Positions 23,564 to 36,800 of a stretch of DNA of 64,000 nucleotides are shown one piece after another. The DNA is from Lantana camara (lineage: Eukaryota > Streptophyta > Magnoliopsida > Lamiales > Verbenaceae). The stretch lies in assembly GCA_037501455.1 (NCBI GenBank), contig CM074858.1, positions 94,400,501-94,464,500 of the forward strand, given 5' to 3'. Every line of letters begins with the position of its first letter. Position 1 is the first letter of the stretch. A program made the translations under genes and the position numbers. The notes below the pieces were generated by a model. That model ran no database searches, was not told the origin of the DNA, and worked only from the letters and a program-made list of their open reading frames with translations.

Positions 23564-25295
23564 GGGAAAATTACAAAAATGGTATACCAACTCGGACCAT
23601 TTTACAATTTTAGTACAAAATGTTTTCCGGTTACATCAAAACCCCACAACTCCAAAAATTTTGCAAAACCATGCAAAATTTCGCCGGAGCTGGAAAAACC
23701 GGCCGGAAATCTGACATGTCATCCTACGTGGCCAATATGTTGAGTATGTGGTGAAACCACTATGCACACATCATAAACCACTATACATATTCCTTGAGAA
23801 AATTACAAAAATGGTATACCAACTTGGGCCATTTTGCAATTTTGGTACAAAAATGTAATTCACCCTAATAAATATATATAATATTATAATAAAAATATAT
23901 TGTACTTAACTATAATTATAATTTACAGTTTATATGCTATAATTTACAGTAGTAAAATAAACATTTTAGAGATGTTTTAACTATTTTAATTAAATATAAC
24001 ATATATAATAGAGTAATAGACACAAGAATCTCGAGAAGAGGTGTCACCACCAAAACATAACTATTTGCAATAAAAATAAAATTGTAGCTAAAAAAATGAT
24101 TGCGAATTTGATAATTTGTTGTAGTGTATTTGTACACTTGTTTATGTCGAAGCCATGCATAGATATATATAGAAATGTATAATATGAAATATATATTACT
24201 TTATAAAGTTATAATCTAAAAAATAAAAAAAAAGAAATTTAAGCCTCTTCACTATGTATTAATCTCATGCATGTAATATATATGTGTAATATATTACATA
24301 TACCAGAAATGATATTACTAAATACTCAATATAATCGTATACTTAATTATATGTATACGTACATCAATGACCCCGTAAACAGTATACATAACGAAAAAAT
24401 TAAGAAGATACAACGTGCATGTACCCAGACAACCCGAGAGCAGCAACATTTGTCTGTAAAATAAAATTTGATGATTCCTAAACCATCCATCTCTTATGCC
24501 TCTATAGTATTATAAGCTATAATATAATCATAATATATATTCATTCAACCACAATATTAACATTATGGGATCCTTCAATGCTAGGGCTCCTCATAATCTT
24601 CTCCAAACTTATCTGTCTAATCATCTTCAGGTCGGGGACCTTGAATTGGGACAGCGAGGCGGGTTCGTGGACAGACTCCGCGATCTTGACTGTGCAGGAA
24701 ATGACCTCGATCAACAACGAGGCGACTGTGATTGCAGGGACGATCTCAAGGAGATTGGTTTCGGCCCACAAGCCCTTTTCTAGCAATGCTTTTAGCTTTT
24801 TGGCTGAAGCTTTAGCGTTGATGAGATGAGAGTCTGCTGAGAATGAGCATCCCATATATATCACTGCTGAGAGTCTGTTGATCAAATTACATCCCATATA
24901 TATCACTAAAAATTTTAATAAATCTTAAAAAATTATACCTTCCAAGAAAGTTCCAAGCTTTTCAATATTACCAGCAGTTATGTATATTTATTAGGGCGAA
25001 TTACATTTTTGTACCAAAATTGCAAAATGTCCCAAGTTGGTATACCATTTTTGTAATTTTCCCAAGGAATATGTATAGTGGTTTATGATGTGTGCATAGT
25101 GGTTTCGCCACATACTCAAGATATTGGCCACGTAGGATGACATGTCAGATTTCCGGCCGGTTTTTCCAACTCCGGCGAAATTTTGCATGGTTTTGCAAAA
25201 TTTTTGGAGTTGTGGGGTTTTGATGTAACCGGAAAACATTTTGTACTAAAATTGCAAAATGGCCCGAGTTGGTATACCATTTTTGTAATTTTCCC
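23564..25295. mobile_element. Pack-MULE with captured ALMT fragment
   Basis: It starts GGGAAAATTACAAAAATGG and ends with the reverse complement. It is flanked by a perfect 9-bp duplication TTAATTTAA (23555-23563 and 25296-25304), the size made by Mutator transposases. Inverted arms of about 300 bp (23564-23868 and 24993-25295) contain a second partial copy of the end. No transposase is present. The interior carries a host-derived ALMT coding segment (24541-24850), which makes it a Pack-MULE. Confidence 0.85.
24541..24906 (-). pseudogene. Captured C-terminal fragment of an aluminium-activated malate transporter
   Basis: The minus-strand ORF contains AKKLKALLEKGLWAETNLLE, then IVPAITVASLLIEVISCTVK and IAESVHEPASLSQF. 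I recognise this as the conserved C-terminal cytosolic segment of plant ALMT anion channels, which carry malate and other anions across the vacuolar or plasma membrane. The transmembrane half is absent, and the first residues (MIYMGC, twice) come from short repeats. It lies entirely inside the MULE, so it is a transduplicated piece, not a functional channel. Recognition is by eye. Confidence 0.7.
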
Positions 25296-25304
25296 TTAAT
25301 TTAA

Positions 25305-26450
25305 TGCTAATTTAATACAATCATAAGGTTTGCTTTGAGACATTTTAAATAACAAAATTTGGAGTACTAATTAGGTATATTATTGGGTTTTTGGTACAAT
25401 AAACTCCTTTGTACAATGTAAAAAGACATAGCCCTAACATAAAATATAGTGCAAAACTAAAAATATAATTGGAAGCCCCTCGTTCTAGACTACAAAGAAA
25501 AAGAGTACAAGTTTTAAGATGGCAGAGCCACTCCTTAGCCATTCTCTCTCTCTCTTTTTTTTTTTTTTCTCCCTTTTTATGTATGTTTCTAAGATATTTC
25601 ATAACTTTTATTTTTATTACAGATAATATTTTAAAAAATTACACAGAGTATATTATGTTTTAGTACCAATTGAACATATCCACATACCATTAAAACTAAA
25701 GACTTAATGAAATCCTTTTTCTCGTGGACCAAAAAAAAAAAAAAATCAAATAAGAAATAGAGATAATTCGTGAAATATACTGCAATCATAACAGATTATT
25801 TGTAGAGGGAAAAACTGCAACTAGATCAGTTGTTTTAGTACTATTATATGCATGCATTACTTTGTCGTGAAGTTAATAATTAGATTATGACATTTTCCCT
25901 TAAATATTAACTCAGATGGAGATATATATGATTAAACCATACCTTCAATTTTGCACGTTCAGTGTATTAAGTTGTTGAAAGATTTCACTCATCAGATAAA
26001 ACATAAAGAATGTTGATAGATTATCAGACATTAATTAAAATAGTATTGATGAAACACCACCGAAAAAGCCTATTTTGGGTCAGCATATTCATCCTTGGTC
26101 ATATATAAAGCCAAGTTCAATGTCCAAGAATACATAAGACTTAGTAAACCCATGTTGTTGTTTGTCCCCATGCTCAGACGCGGTACAAAATATTTATTTT
26201 ATTTGTTTATAATTTTCCCATATGCTTCCCTGAAATGGTTTTATAAACATTTAATCATGCAAGTTGAACTAAATGGTTCAAATTTTATATATTTTTTCTC
26301 TTTGGTTTCTAAACCCTAATTTACACAACTCGACTCAAAAAAGGTAGTTAATTGAAGTTTCGATCCGGTGGTAGAGAATATTATTATTGTTCCACCCCCG
26401 GATTGACCCAACTTTTTAGATTTGTTCCGTCGAAATCGACCCAAATGTAC
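25305..26450. other. No gene seen
   Basis: AT-rich sequence, with a CT/T run at 25545-25570 and an A-run at 25731-25745. No ORF with recognisable content. Confidence 0.6.
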
Positions 26451-26483
26451 TGCCACTCTCTCGGATCTACCGCCATCTGCTCA

Positions 26484-26650
26484 AATCCGTCGCCACTCTT
26501 CCAGATCTAGTGGAGATCTTCTCACCGTTGGCTTTTTTATGGTGCAAAAACGATCTGCGTCCATCTTCCCAAATCCGTCGCCACTCTTCCAAATCTAGCG
26601 GAGATCTTCTCACCATCGGTTTTTTTATGGTGCAAAGACAATAATCTGCG
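26484..26650. repeat. Tandem duplication of about 90 bp
   Basis: CAAATCCGTCGCCACTCTTC, continuing to TCTTCTCACC and TTTTTTATGGTGCAAA, occurs at about 26484 and 26571 with few changes. The GC content is higher than in the surroundings; the origin is unknown. Confidence 0.8.
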
Positions 26651-26659
26651 TCCACTACT

Positions 26660-27304
26660 TCTTTTTAAATTATGTTTTCTTTCGAGTCTTCCGTATGGAA
26701 GTTTTATCTCTTTCGTATAAAAGTTTTGTTTCTTCCGTATGGAAATTTAGTTATTTTCTTTAGGTTCAGTTTTATTTTTTTTCCGTGTTTTTCTTATGGA
26801 AGCTAAGTCTATTCAGCGTGAAAGCTAATTGTGTAGCCCATTTGCTTTCGAAAATTACAATTTCGGCTTACGTTATTCCGCCTTTTATCGCCTTGGTTAT
26901 ACTACCTGATTTGATTATACTAGTGAAATGAACGTGCATTGCACATTTATCATTTAATTTTATTTAGATAAGTTTAGCTATTATGTTTATTGAATAAATT
27001 AAAATATTAAAAATATCTAATTTGATTAAATAAATATAATAATATTTTTGATGAACTATTTTGATCTTAAAAAACTACACAAACAAAAAATTTTATATGA
27101 AATCTCTATTTCAAATTATGTACAATAAGTAGAAATTCAAAGTAGAGAAATATTCAAATAAATAAAAAATAAAAATATTTAAAATTATATTATTATGTAA
27201 AAAAAAGATTTAAAGTGTATAATAATTTATCCAAATAATTCTAGCTTTTAAGCATAAGTAATAGTTTATTACTTTCAGATATATTTAATAAATAAAAAAA
27301 CATA
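26660..27304. other. No gene seen
   Basis: AT-rich sequence with several TTCCGTATGGAA-like words at 26680-26800. No supported feature. Confidence 0.55.
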
Positions 27305-27313
27305 TATAAAAAA

Positions 27314-27828
27314 GGGTTAATCCTGGTCGGCCCCCGTCCTTTAGGGGGTTTTATACTTCCCCCCCCCCCCCCCCCCCTATACTTTGATTTTTAGCATTTA
27401 CACTTAACCCTTTTAAAAAATTTTGACCGTTGATTTCTCCTTCATCACGACAATCCAAGTTTCAAGACCACTGCCATCATGTTCATCTCTCCAAGGAGAA
27501 CAAAGCCCATACCCACTCGACCCTATTAGCTGCTAAAAGCTTCGTTTATCATGCATCGTCTTTAACCGATGATTTTTGCTTCGTCGGTTGTCGATTTTGA
27601 TTTCGAGACCATTTTTGTAATCCTTGGCCTCGAGAGCTTCAATTTAATATATAATATCAATACATTTGAGATTTGCTTTGTTAAAGTTTGTTACAAGGGG
27701 TTAAGTGTCATATTTTTCAAAGGTTCGGAGAGTAAATGCTAAAAATCAAAGCATAGGGGGGAAAATGCAAACACCAAACGCCCCTCCCCCCCTCCCCAAA
27801 AGGACATAGGGGTGACCAGGATTAGCCC
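27314..27828. mobile_element. MULE-type MITE, 515 bp
   Basis: It begins GGGTTAATCCTGGTCGGCCC and ends CAGGATTAGCCC. Inverted repeats of about 100 bp include a C-run of about 18 (27359-27377), mirrored by an interrupted G/C-rich stretch near 27755-27800. A perfect 9-bp duplication TATAAAAAA (27305-27313 and 27829-27837) flanks it. No ORF. Confidence 0.85.
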
Positions 27829-27837
27829 TATAAAAAA

Positions 27838-28690
27838 TATAGACAAAAACCTAAAAGATCATGTAAAATGCTACATTAATTATGTATACTTTATATTTCT
27901 ATTGTTTGATTTTCTTTAATATAATTTGTGATTTATTTTTAGTTTTTTTTATGAAGTTTTGGAGAATGTTTTCGCTGTCATTCAAAATGTAAAAGTTATA
28001 TTCACTTTCAAAACTATAACTTTTGCACATTATCTTTCTCTATAATTTTGATCTCGAGTCCATCATTTAAAATGGAAATATTGTTAATTTTTTTTTTTAA
28101 TTTCATAATCTTGAGAAATTATAGTTTTGGTATACTATTATCATTCCTGGGTTCCTTCCTAATCACTCTTTTTATCTCTTATTCTTTCTTATGCCTTTAA
28201 TGATTCCTCTGCCCTTATTTATAGATATCAGACTTCTCTTAGCCACAATTACTCGTTCTCTTCTTAACCTAGATTTGTTCTTATCTTCAAGATTATTTAT
28301 GAGATATTACATAGAATCTCATATGTGCTAACCTCTCCTGGTTTTACTCTCATCGGTTCGCCTCACGCCGCTTCATCAGTTTGTCATCTCATAGAGAACT
28401 GACCAGTATACTCCTCAAGTGAATTGATCTTAAGTTTGGTTCCATTATAGGCCCAATGAGTATCTTCCCAACAATCACTAATTTTAGTATAATTACCTTA
28501 AACTAAATATCCATCTCTCAAAACTGTGGGTTTGGCATATCATCATTTTCAATATTACTTCCTTTGCTAAAAATCTCCATCTTCTTCTCCATAATTGTAG
28601 TTTGATTTAATGAATATTTCCATTTTTCTTTCTCCATCTTCTTTCTACTTTTCTATTTGATTTCACAATCGAAAAATGCTCACTATAGTT
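27838..28690. other. No gene seen
   Basis: AT-rich; it may be decayed downstream sequence of the minus-strand LINE that follows, but no motif could be confirmed. Confidence 0.5.
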
Positions 28691-28699
28691 TCAACTAAA

Positions 28700-29011
28700 G
28701 TTCTAGCTTCGATCTGCACCCCCAATTAGTTCCTTAAGTTGTTTATACTTTCCACGCCCATAATTCTACTAACCTACGGCTTTAAATCATTTGACACACA
28801 AGGTACGAACAAACATGTAATTTGCTGAAATTTAATTTGAGACCCAATGCCTTGCGAAATGCCTCAACCACACTTTGAATGCACTTTGCTCCATCCACGG
28901 TTGCTTTGGCTCCCAATATTAAGTTGTTCACAAAAAGTAAGTTTGAGATGTGAGGCCTTTTCTGACATACCGTAATTGGCTTTTAGGTCTGGTTGAAATG
29001 TCTTCTCAATT
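28700..29011 (-). pseudogene. LINE reverse transcriptase, C-terminal half (decayed)
   Basis: The minus strand encodes KPITVCQKRPHISNLLFVNN followed by LILGAKATVDGAKCIQSVVE and ALGLKLNFSK. This is the LINE RT palm, where the catalytic FADD has become FVNN. Stops are present. It breaks off at about 29012 and appears to continue at 46253, on the far side of the nested block. Confidence 0.8.
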
Positions 29012-29050
29012 ATATACGTAAACGAATCGAGCTGACTCGTGAGCCCTACG

Positions 29051-31604
29051 TGTAATGCCCCAGTTTTTCGGGCTTTCAGGTACGCGCGCTGCACGTGTGA
29101 GTTTTCGAGAGATAGGATTTATTTTAATTCTTTTATTTGCTAATTTATATACTTCATGATAATTTTATGAATTATATTTCTAAGTGTTTATATGAAATTC
29201 TTATCGACTTGCAAATTATTGCATGATTAGTATTTAATTGACGCATGAATTATTTGCCGAGCATACCTTATTTGATGAATTGTCCTTAATTGATCATTCT
29301 CCACAACTTGAGGACCTAATTGCATGAACTTGAATTGGACTTAATTGCTAACATTTCATAAACTTAGAAGCTAATTGCATGAACTTGAGAACTTGAGGAT
29401 TTAATTGCAAATTGTGGCACTTCATCTCTTTTAAGAGATGAATCACGTAACTCTTCATACACATAAGAAATACACTTTGTTCCTTTGCTCTTCATATCTC
29501 TCGATCAAAGCTTCCAAGGAAGAAGAAGGGAAATCATCAAATCTCAAGCTATATTCCGGCAAATCGCAAGCTTTGAAGCTCTAATTACCTCTCTTGACTT
29601 CACTTTCTTTCTTCTCAATTTCTTTGAAGGTAGAGATGATGTGATGATTGAATTCTTGAATTATTGATTGAAGCTAGGGTTATGGTTTGAGGTTGATAAC
29701 TTGTGTTTTAGTTGGTGAAAGCATGATTATGATCTTTGAACTTGAATTCCATGCATATATGGTGAAGTGTATGGAGTTGGGTGATAAGTTGATATTTGGG
29801 TTTGATATTGCTAATTCTTGATGATCAAAGCTCGGTATGAGTATTGATGATGGTTTTTATTGAACTATAAGTGCCTAAGTTTGAGTATTTCATGTTTTAT
29901 TGCATTTGAGAGAAGCTTTGTTGGTGTTTGTTGGGTTTTGATTTTGGTTCAAAGAGCTCCCCCTGCTTTTGCTCTGTTTTTAAACTTTCAGCAGAGTGGG
30001 AATGGCCATTCCCGTTCCAGAAGTTTTCCCGGAACAGCTGTTCCCATCCCTCTGAGTGTCCTGGCGCGAAGCTGGGAATGACCATTCCAAATTTTGGCCT
30101 ACGGCAGTTCCCAAGCATGAATAGTGGCATTTTCTTACAGACGCGTGGGATTTATTTCGGGGAGCTGGGAACGGCCCTTCCCATTTTACACTATAACCCG
30201 GAAAGGCCGTTCCCATGCTCCAGAGGGGTTCTGTAATTTTTTGCTCAACTTTAAATATTTCAAACCCTTTCCTAAGCCTCTAAATGATCAATACATGCTA
30301 TAATATGATAATTTCATACATGAATATACTCATAACATTCCATAATTGTCAATGCACGACATAACGTTTGATGATTACGCCGTTCGTCTTAGTTGGTTCA
30401 TAGGAGTCTTGTCTCATGCACACTTGTCTTTCTTGCACATACCAGCTTTCCGGTGACGAGGAGAAGGCTCCATAGGCCATGTCCTTGTTCTATTTTGTCC
30501 CAACAGGTGAGGTTTAATTCTAGTTACATAGAACCCTTAAAACATTTATATGGATTTTCGGCCAAAGTGTATATATATTTATTGAGATTTCTCAAAATCT
30601 CAAACTATTGCAAATGAACCATGTTTCTTGCAATGAACCAACCTTGTTTTGGCGAGAATATTGTACTGCATTGTGGACCCGAGGGATAGTGTATTGAGCC
30701 AACCAGGAAAGCAAGGGCTGACGGGTAACTCTTGTACTACCCTCACCATTTTGGGATGAGCCCTGAGTCCAGCAGGAGGTTTGGTGAAGGAAGGATTCCC
30801 GGGCATGGGATTCATATACTCGATGCTCAACGAGATTGGATGGTTTGGGCCTTGCAAACCCAACCATCACTCGGAGGAAAAAGAGTTATCGTTACTGCTA
30901 TTGATTGATTGCACCGTAATAACTTGCATGATCACTTAACCAATTGATAACGTAATCAAAGTACACTATCCGAGTAAAGGTTGGAGAGTTACCCTCACTC
31001 GCCGGACCACTGATTGACTGAAATTGATTAAATTGTTAAACTTGATGGTTGTAATCTCGGGCGATGTTTACTCTATTACTGAATTTATATTGTCCTTTTA
31101 TAAAACTTTACCCGAGGTTATAACTTGCATTTTTATTACGCTTATAATTATTATACCCCTCACTCAGTCTTCCATAGACTGATACCTCCACCTTTCAGTC
31201 TTTTGTAGGTGTGTGTTAGGTGGGAATTAGAGTCTTGTGGAGTCTTTAATTCGTGTCTAGCATAGGACACTATCATAATGTTATTGCATTTTGGGATATT
31301 GCTATCATACTTATGACTTCTTCATGCTATTTTTTGGAAGATTATACAAGTTGTTATGGTTAGAAGGGTTGAAGAATATGTACTTTTTCTTGTGTATAGT
31401 CCTTGATATATGGTATATATTATGTTTCCGCTTACATTGTTATGCATTGATTTACTTGGTTTGGGGTTAGTCTCGCCTAGCTAGAATTGTTTCTTTATTG
31501 TCTCCAGTTCGCTATATGTTTGGGTTATGTACGGATTTTCCATTTCGTATGTGGACTGAACCATAATGCAGGGGATGTGGCATCCTATCGTTCCGGGTGC
31601 TACA
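29051..31604 (+). mobile_element. Solo LTR A, gypsy-like, 2554 bp
   Basis: It begins TGTAATGCCCCAG and ends CCGGGTGCTACA. It is flanked by a perfect 5-bp duplication CTACG (29046-29050 and 31605-31609). It has no pol, PBS or polypurine tract inside, so it is a solo LTR or very similar remnant. It is homologous in reverse to the LTR at 48511-51288: shared TGTAAYGCCCC start, GTTCCGGGTGCTACA end, and matching blocks such as the CACTCAG...CCTTTCAG stretch (31160-31200). Long LTRs with this start suggest a Tekay-like family. Confidence 0.85.
29998..30214. repeat. Palindrome cluster in solo LTR A
   Basis: The perfect palindrome GGGAATGGCCATTCCC (29998-30013) is followed by degenerate relatives: GGGAATGACCATTCC (about 30074), GGGAACGGCCCTTCCC (about 30168) and GGAAAGGCCGTTCCC (about 30200). 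They are irregularly spaced by about 15-80 bases. The cluster starts about 950 bp from the LTR 5' end. Confidence 0.85.
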
Positions 31605-31756
31605 CTACGAGCCAGCTCGAAGAAAGCTCGAGATTGAGTTCGAATCCTACGAGCCAAGCCGAGCCTTAGCTCGTCTCGCGATATTTCGAACCCAAGCCCA
31701 AACCTTGTATTTCTTGGCTCGTGGTTCGCGAGCCAAGTTCTACTTAAAAAAAATAA

Positions 31757-31757
<1 letters not shown>

Positions 31758-31800
<43 letters not shown>
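31758..31800. repeat. (AT)n microsatellite
   Basis: Uninterrupted TA dinucleotides, about 40 bases. Confidence 0.95.
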
Positions 31801-31803
<3 letters not shown>

Positions 31804-33865
31804 TCTAACGTCATGTGTATGTAGTGTGTGCATGTATATATAAAATATATGTATATACCTAATGTCATGTGTACATATACCCCACCCATATATATACGCA
31901 CCCACAACAATGGAGAAAACCCTAGCTGCCCCCTTTGCATTTCTCTCTCACTCGTTCCAGTAAATTTGAAATTTTGGCGCAATTCTAAAAAAAAAATTAC
32001 GCAAAAAAAACGGACGGGATTTTCTCGTTGGTTTTCCATTGGAATTTCAATGAAATAAAAATTCCAACGTGAAAATCCTGTCGAATTTTTTTTTTCTTTT
32101 CTTCATAAGAAAAAATGTTGGAATTTCAATGAAATTTCCGTTGGATTTTCGTTGGAATTGAAATGAAATAAAAATTCCAACGGAAAACCAATAGGAAAAT
32201 CCCGTCGGTTTTTTTTTTATTCTTAATAAAAAAAATCGATGAGATTTTCCCATAGGTTTTCTGTTAAAATTTCAATGAAATAAAAATTCCGATGGTTTTC
32301 CGTTGGAATTTTTCAATCAAATTTATTTAGAAAATTATGATTATAGTTAATAAAAATAATTATATATTTAAAAATTATATAATGTACAAACTATAAATGA
32401 TTAATATAATTGTTTGCACTAATAATTCGCGTTTATTGATTTTGGGTGAACACCGGATAAATAGTATAAATAATTTGTAAATTTTAATATCAAAGTGGGT
32501 CTTCAATTTTTGATTTGATCCTTTGATTCTTCTTTCAAGTTTAAAGTTGTAGAAATCTCCAAACGCTCCTTGATGGATTTGATGGTTTGATCTTCTTCAA
32601 CTTCAAATTTAGCTTTTAATAACGTTAATCCGTAGGTCCTTCCACTTATTTACGAATCTAACTCTAGATTTTGGAAAATTCCACCGAGAACGCCTTTTGA
32701 ACTCGTCGGTAACTCCGTGGATTTAGCTTGAATATAACGTCGATTCACCGGTATAAGGACCTTAATAACTATCTCTTATATTTTTTTTAAAGAGATATGT
32801 TGTGTGATAAGATTAACAAATTTAAAGTCAATCGTGCAAGTGTACACTTAATATACGCTTAGCACAATAGGATCTTACCCACAGGGAAGGGAAATCAATC
32901 ACTACTCAATACCTATCTCTAATCTAAAGACCGAACGAATTCAAGTGGTTGTTTATCTAACTAAAGCGAAATTAAACAATTAACTAAAGTAAAACACAAA
33001 TAACAACTTAAACAAATGAACTTAAACTCGGACTAAACTCAGTACACTAATTAGGCTGGGGAGTAATAATTCATGCATTCATGCTTCAATATAATACTCG
33101 TTTAATTTGATAAGTGCAATTCTACAACCTAGTCACTTATATATGAATTATCCTCTCTCAAGGTATAATCGTGTATTTAATTAAGTTCAACGTTGCTCTC
33201 GTAATCATCAATGTATTAATAAAACCAAACAACCAAGACTAGTGTAATTCCTATTCTAGCGGCTTGGCATGGAATAAGATTTACTGTTGTATAGGTCAAG
33301 AACCAAATCTCTTTGCATACTAAAAATCTACTAGTTAAGAAACCTTCTCAATTACCATTAATCTCTCAATCTTTAGGCAATTCAAGATTATGCTAAGGGT
33401 GATCAGGCCTTCACAATTCAATTCAAACCAGTTTCAAAACTAAGAATTAGCACAAGTCATTCAAGCATCATATCGAATACATATCATACATTCATCATCA
33501 CTCCCCTAGCCCTAGGGTTTTAGCTACTCATAATAATCACAAAACTCATAAAACTAAAATAAATTGCATTAAAGAAATTTATGATCATCAAAGTAAAAAA
33601 TGTCTCAAAAACCAATTCATAAACATTTCAAGAACTCTGAAAAACAAATCTAACATCAAAACTAATTAAAACCAAACTTAAAGGAAATAGTTTGATAACT
33701 AAAGCAATAAAGAAAAGTAAAAACTGAAATTGTTTGAAGAATTCGATCCTTTCGTCTTCTCGAAACTCTATCAAAACTCCTTCCATAGCTTCATGTCTTT
33801 CTCTCTCAAGCTAGGCCACGAACTGAGAAAAGCTCTCCCAAAAAGACTTCAAAATGCACTATAAA

Positions 33866-36800
33866 TGTAGCATCTCCCCTAGCACTACAACTCCAACACC
33901 GCAATACTCCCCAGGTGGAGGTTAGACCTAACACTCGAGAAATACTACGGCAAACGGTATAGATAATACTTAAGGAAAGTGCAGGTCACAGTGCAGCGGA
34001 AGGTAGAGATTTAAGAATTTACAAGGAAACAAGGGTGCTAACGTGCACAAAGAATTAGTGCTATTATTATTGAAGTAATTGACATAAAAAGGAGTATAAC
34101 TTGACAGTGTAGTCGTGTCAGTTGTGAGGGTAGTTGGTGAGCATATTCAGAACTATGTATTCTTGGGATCAGTTTTGACCTATTATACGTGACACCATAA
34201 CGCTTCAAGACACCTCTAGTTGTCGTTCCTTGATTCCTGAAACCATGCATTTTAAAGTAGGCGAGCAGTTAGTCAAAGTGACTAAGTGAAGGAATATTAG
34301 TTTATATGTATACGTATATGTATATTCATATAATCAAGAATATCTTGATCTAAAATAGTAGCAATAAGATATAGCAAATATGAAACGGTTCATGATAAAT
34401 GTAAGACAGGGACAGGGGTAGTTTGGAATATTTGTAGAAACATGAACCGTCTGTAATAAAAATGTTTAATACCCGCAAGCTAAGCCTCTCCAACCGTACT
34501 CCTTAAATATTTGATAAAACAGTACCGGGCTGATCAAGGCACTGGTACTTGAATAAAACCAAGTATGATAACAACTCCGCTACTCCGTAGTGTCAATAGG
34601 GAATCAAACCTTAGAAACGATATATGTAATAAGAGGGAGGCAGCTATCTCTCCCACGGAGGTTGTCTCCCTTGTAAATCTCTTGGCGTGGAGTAACTAAC
34701 CTCCTGCTAAACCACTACCAAGAGTTGGTAGTAGTCTGCGGCACCAACAATACCCTCGGCCCGATACCTTCCGGGTATTGCTCGACACAGCTGTGCGCCA
34801 GGGCCCATAATAATAATGATAAAGTATTTTGCTTGCCTTGTCAGGAATCAGTTCTTAGTAGTAATAGGACTAAAGTATATAATGTCCAGGTAAAATCCTG
34901 ATTTCGAAGTAAAAGTGTTTTCCTTATAAAGAGGGATATTGTATTGTAGTAATATGTATATAGGGTAATAAATCATAAATAATAGGTAAGCTTGGAAATA
35001 GTTTTTATATAGATATATATGTATAGGCATGATTCCAGTTGACAATGTTTTATCCCTCACCGAATACCAGAAGTCAGATAAAGTCACGCGATTCCATTAC
35101 TTGATTCTAATTTCGCCTGAAAGTAGTAACTACTACAGGCTTAGGACTATATTTCTTTTTATTCTAATCAAATAAGCACATAAAGCACACAGTGTTTACA
35201 CATAAAAGAGATATGTTAGAAATCCCGGTAAACCCTAATTTTAACCGTTTAAGTGAATTTTCTTAATCACATAGGTTTTAGGAATTCTTTAGCTAACCAA
35301 ATATTTATTACTCACATTATGATACTAATTATAAGATTTGAAATGATATTTAGTGTTTAAATTGACTAGGCATATCCTTTTCTGAAGAAATGGGTACTTC
35401 GAGTAAACGTTAGTTTTGATTAAAAGCTCGTATTAGAGACTTAAGGATATAATCTTGAGGGTCTTAAAATAACCCTAATTAGTAAAAGAATTTGAACTTT
35501 GAAAGCTAATTTGAAACTTGTTTTTGAGAATTCTTGAATAAGGCTTTGACCATTGAATTCGTCTCTTCGAAACGATCCTTTAGATTGAAAGTCAAAATAT
35601 CAAAGTCAAAGTCAAAGTCAAAGTCAAAGGTTACTATTCAAAAATACGGTATAGATACAATTTGTATACGGTATTTATATGGTATGTATGCTGTATTTGT
35701 ACGGTATGTATACAGTATTTGTATGGTATGTATACAAAATACATACCGTATTTATATTGTATTTTATAAAAATACGTACAATATGTATACTGTATTTATA
35801 CAAGAATACATACAATATTGTACAAAAATACATTTTGTATTTATATGAAAATATATTTTGTATTTATTCGAAAATACATACATATTTATTTCAAAATACA
35901 TTTAGCGTTTATACAAAAATACATACGTATTTATACGTGAGGGCATGACGTACATATACGTATATTATACATGTATATCATGACATATATCAATTGGTTA
36001 AGGAATTAATAATTAGACATGTAACATTTAAATTTTAGGTTAAAATTCTAATTATTTAACATTAAAGAACATGTAACAAATTAAATTAAATCATGTAACA
36101 ATTTAATCTACGTAACAATTTAATCTACCTAAGTAGGATCATAAAATAATTAAAATGTAACATATAACATGCTAGAATAGTTGTCACATAATTAAATTAT
36201 GTCACACATTTCCTAATAAACTATACTATATGTAACATATCCTAAATTTGTATAAAAATTAAAACACAATTCTAAACATGTATTTTATGCATAAAATAAA
36301 AAATATAATATAACCTAATTCTAACATAATTAAAGCATAAAAATAAAACATAAATTAAAACATAATTTAAAACATAAATTAAACTAATTAAAAACATAAA
36401 AAAAAAATAAATAGAAGACTTACATCTCTAAGGGGGGTTCGGCCACTCCTCTAAATGAACAAGGAAAATGGTTCCCAACACCCTTATTTATAGTTGTTAG
36501 TAGGGGCTTACTTTGCAAATTAAAGAATAAGGAGGGACCTTTTTGCAATTTTCCTAAAGTAGGTTTGCCTTTAGTAAAATTGTTGGGAGAAGGGTATTTT
36601 AGTATTTTCATATTTCACTTGCATATTTTAGGAGCTGGAAAGGTTCCCAAGAGCTAGAAAATAAAATTAGCTTCGAAACGGTTACTCATGGGTCGAAATC
36701 GAACGTACGTTTAAAAGTTATAATAGTCGGAAGAAAGGAATTTCCTTAATTTCATAAAATGATTTAATTATAAAATAAATGTTAGGGTATGATTTGAATA

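Noticed and set aside
30592..30870. Minus ORFs with similar counterparts at 49167-49456
   Set aside because: Shared because the two LTRs are homologous; no start context or known protein.
31740..32253. ORFs rich in Ile/Tyr or Lys/Phe
   Set aside because: Produced by the AT microsatellite and CACTA subterminal repeats.
35534..35948. Tyr/Ile-rich ORFs in the Tekay LTR
   Set aside because: Frames of the GTATAC array; the matching region of the other LTR does not keep them.
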